The position numbers were made by a program, and so were the translations under genes. A stretch of DNA of 6,418 nucleotides, from contig JBEKLA010000240.1 of assembly GCA_050010455.1 (NCBI GenBank), forward strand, positions 1 to 6,418, given 5' to 3'. The stretch's first letter is position 1; each line of letters begins with the position of its first letter. This DNA comes from DATJOQ01 sp050010455. Its GTDB lineage: Bacteria; Desulfobacterota; Binatia; Binatales; Binataceae. Below are positions 5,411 to 6,418 of this stretch, piece after piece. Under the pieces are notes generated by a model. The model ran no database searches. It was not told where the DNA came from and worked only from the letters and a program-made list of their open reading frames with translations.

Positions 5411-5484
5411 GGCGGTCGCCAAGCTGGTAAGGCACCAGGCTTTGGACCTGGCATTCGAAGGTTCGAATCCTTCCCGCCCAGCCA
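5409..5484 (+). tRNA. tRNA-Gln (anticodon TTG)
   Basis: Complete 76-nt cloverleaf with encoded CCA (5482-5484). The acceptor stem is TGGGCGG/CCGCCCA, including the U1-A72 pair characteristic of tRNA-Gln. The anticodon stem is CCAGG/CCTGG around the loop CTTTGGA, giving TTG, and the T arm is GAAGG/CCTTC around TTCGAAT. The discriminator is G73. It reads CAA (and CAG by wobble). It lies 175 bp after ispE and 76 bp before prs on the same strand, so it may share their transcript. Confidence 0.97.
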
Positions 5485-5560
5485 ATCAACCAAGAGACAG
5501 TGTTGGGCGAAGGCGAAGCTCGAAGATGGAGGAATAGGCGATTAGTGTCGAGGGATCCGG

Positions 5561-6418
5561 ATGTCTAATAGCAGGGTGAAGGACGAGCTCGAAATATTCA
5601 CGGGCAATTCGAATCCCGCACTGGCGCGGGAGGTCTGTGAGCATCTCGGGGTGCATCTAGGACAAGCCGACGTGAGCCGCTTCCCCGATGGCGAAGTGAT
5701 GGTCGAGGTGCGCGAAAACGTGCGCGGAGGCGATTGTTTCGTCCTCCAGTCGACCTGCTCTCCTCCGAACGACAACCTGATGGAGCTACTGCTGTTGATG
5801 GACGCCCTGCGCCGGGCCTCGGCCAAGCGCATCACGGCGGTAATTCCTTACTTCGGGTACGGCCGCCAGGACCGCAAGGTGGCCCCGCGCGTGCCGATCA
5901 GCGCTAAGGTCGTCGCCGACCTGATCACCACGGCAGGCGCTTCCCGCGTGCTTACGGTAGACCTGCACGCCGGTCAAATTCAGGGCTTTTTCAATATCCC
6001 GGTAGATAACTTGTTCGCGATGCCGGTGCTGATTCCGTATCTTCGCAAGCGCGTCGAGGGACATAAGGTCACTGTGGTGTCGCCGGATGCGGGCGGCGTC
6101 GAGCGGGCGCGTGCATTTGCGGGCCGGCTCAATGCCAATCTGGCGATTATCGACAAGCGCCGGCGTCGAGCCAGCGAAGTCGCGGAAATGCAACTGGTCG
6201 GCGAAGTCCGAGGTATGACAGCGGTGTTGGTCGACGATATGGTCGATACCGCCGGCACCCTGACGGAAGCTTCCAAGGTAGTCAGCGCTGCCGGCGCCGA
6301 TGAGGTTATCGCCTGCGCCACCCATCCTATCCTGTCAGATCCGGCCTGCCAGCGCCTGAACAATTCCAGGATTCTGGAGTTGGTGACTACTAACACGATC
6401 CCGCTGCAAGCTAAGGCT
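5561..6418 (+). CDS. prs: Ribose-phosphate pyrophosphokinase, C-terminus cut by window edge
   Basis: The frame is open from ATG 5561 to the last base and gives 286 residues; class I PRPP synthetases have about 310-320, so some 25-35 residues are missing beyond the edge. The enzyme makes PRPP from ribose 5-phosphate and ATP for purine, pyrimidine, His, Trp and NAD synthesis. Visible motifs are SRFPDGEVMVEV at 39-50, the ATP-site segment GYGRQDRKVAPRVPISAK at 99-116, VDLHAGQIQGFF at 133-144 (with catalytic-site H136), the flexible-loop region DKRR (198-201), and the PRPP-binding loop VLVDDMVDTAGTLT at 222-235. Residue 101 is Gly where GYARQDRK is usual, a mild change. GAGGGA ends 5 nt before the ATG as a Shine-Dalgarno. 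It follows tRNA-Gln, as in related genomes, where rplY and pth commonly come next; here they would lie outside the window. Confidence 0.97.
   Translation, partial: MSNSRVKDELEIFTGNSNPALAREVCEHLGVHLGQADVSRFPDGEVMVEVRENVRGGDCFVLQSTCSPPNDNLMELLLLMDALRRASAKRITAVIPYFGYGRQDRKVAPRVPISAKVVADLITTAGASRVLTVDLHAGQIQGFFNIPVDNLFAMPVLIPYLRKRVEGHKVTVVSPDAGGVERARAFAGRLNANLAIIDKRRRRASEVAEMQLVGEVRGMTAVLVDDMVDTAGTLTEASKVVSAAGADEVIACATHPILSDPACQRLNNSRILELVTTNTIPLQAKA

Overview
The window is a GC-rich piece of bacterial chromosome. It carries housekeeping genes, with one small accessory island-like patch. The consecutive order ispE, tRNA-Gln(TTG), prs is one I associate with deltaproteobacterial-type and related soil lineages (Desulfobacterota, Myxococcota and Binatota-like genomes). 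The MeaB protein and the Prs signature VAPRVPISAK also fit that placement. This assignment is an inference from gene order and protein style; there is no rRNA or species-level marker.

Left half, about 1-3695, all on the minus strand. Reading in the direction of transcription there is meaB (a G-protein chaperone for a B12-dependent acyl-CoA mutase), then a PPP-type metallophosphoesterase 4 nt after the meaB stop. A tRNA with anticodon CAT (probably elongator Met) follows. Next is a two-gene type II toxin-antitoxin module with the RelE/Gp49-like toxin first and the Xre-type antitoxin second, overlapping by 50 nt. Last is an SDR-family oxidoreductase whose 3' end lies inside a 32-bp near-perfect palindrome. 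The toxin-antitoxin pair has its own AT-rich promoter, which contains a 16-bp palindrome that is a natural operator candidate.

Centre, 3696-3936, is a 241-bp divergent intergenic region with a recognisable sigma70-like promoter on each strand.

Right half, about 3937-6418, all on the plus strand. It holds a small unknown protein with two membrane segments, ispE of the MEP isoprenoid pathway 22 nt later, a 175-bp spacer with a promoter candidate and an imperfect direct repeat, tRNA-Gln(TTG), and then prs. The prs gene runs off the right edge, leaving 286 codons in the window.

Functionally most of this is core metabolism: isoprenoid precursor synthesis (IspE), PRPP supply (Prs), B12-dependent mutase maintenance (MeaB) and two tRNAs. 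I did not find a CRISPR array, an insertion sequence, a phage module or a convincing new multi-gene system. The points most worth checking are regulatory: the toxin-antitoxin operator and promoter, two GTG starts that sit almost at the predicted transcription start (possible leaderless mRNAs), and the palindrome at the SDR stop codon.
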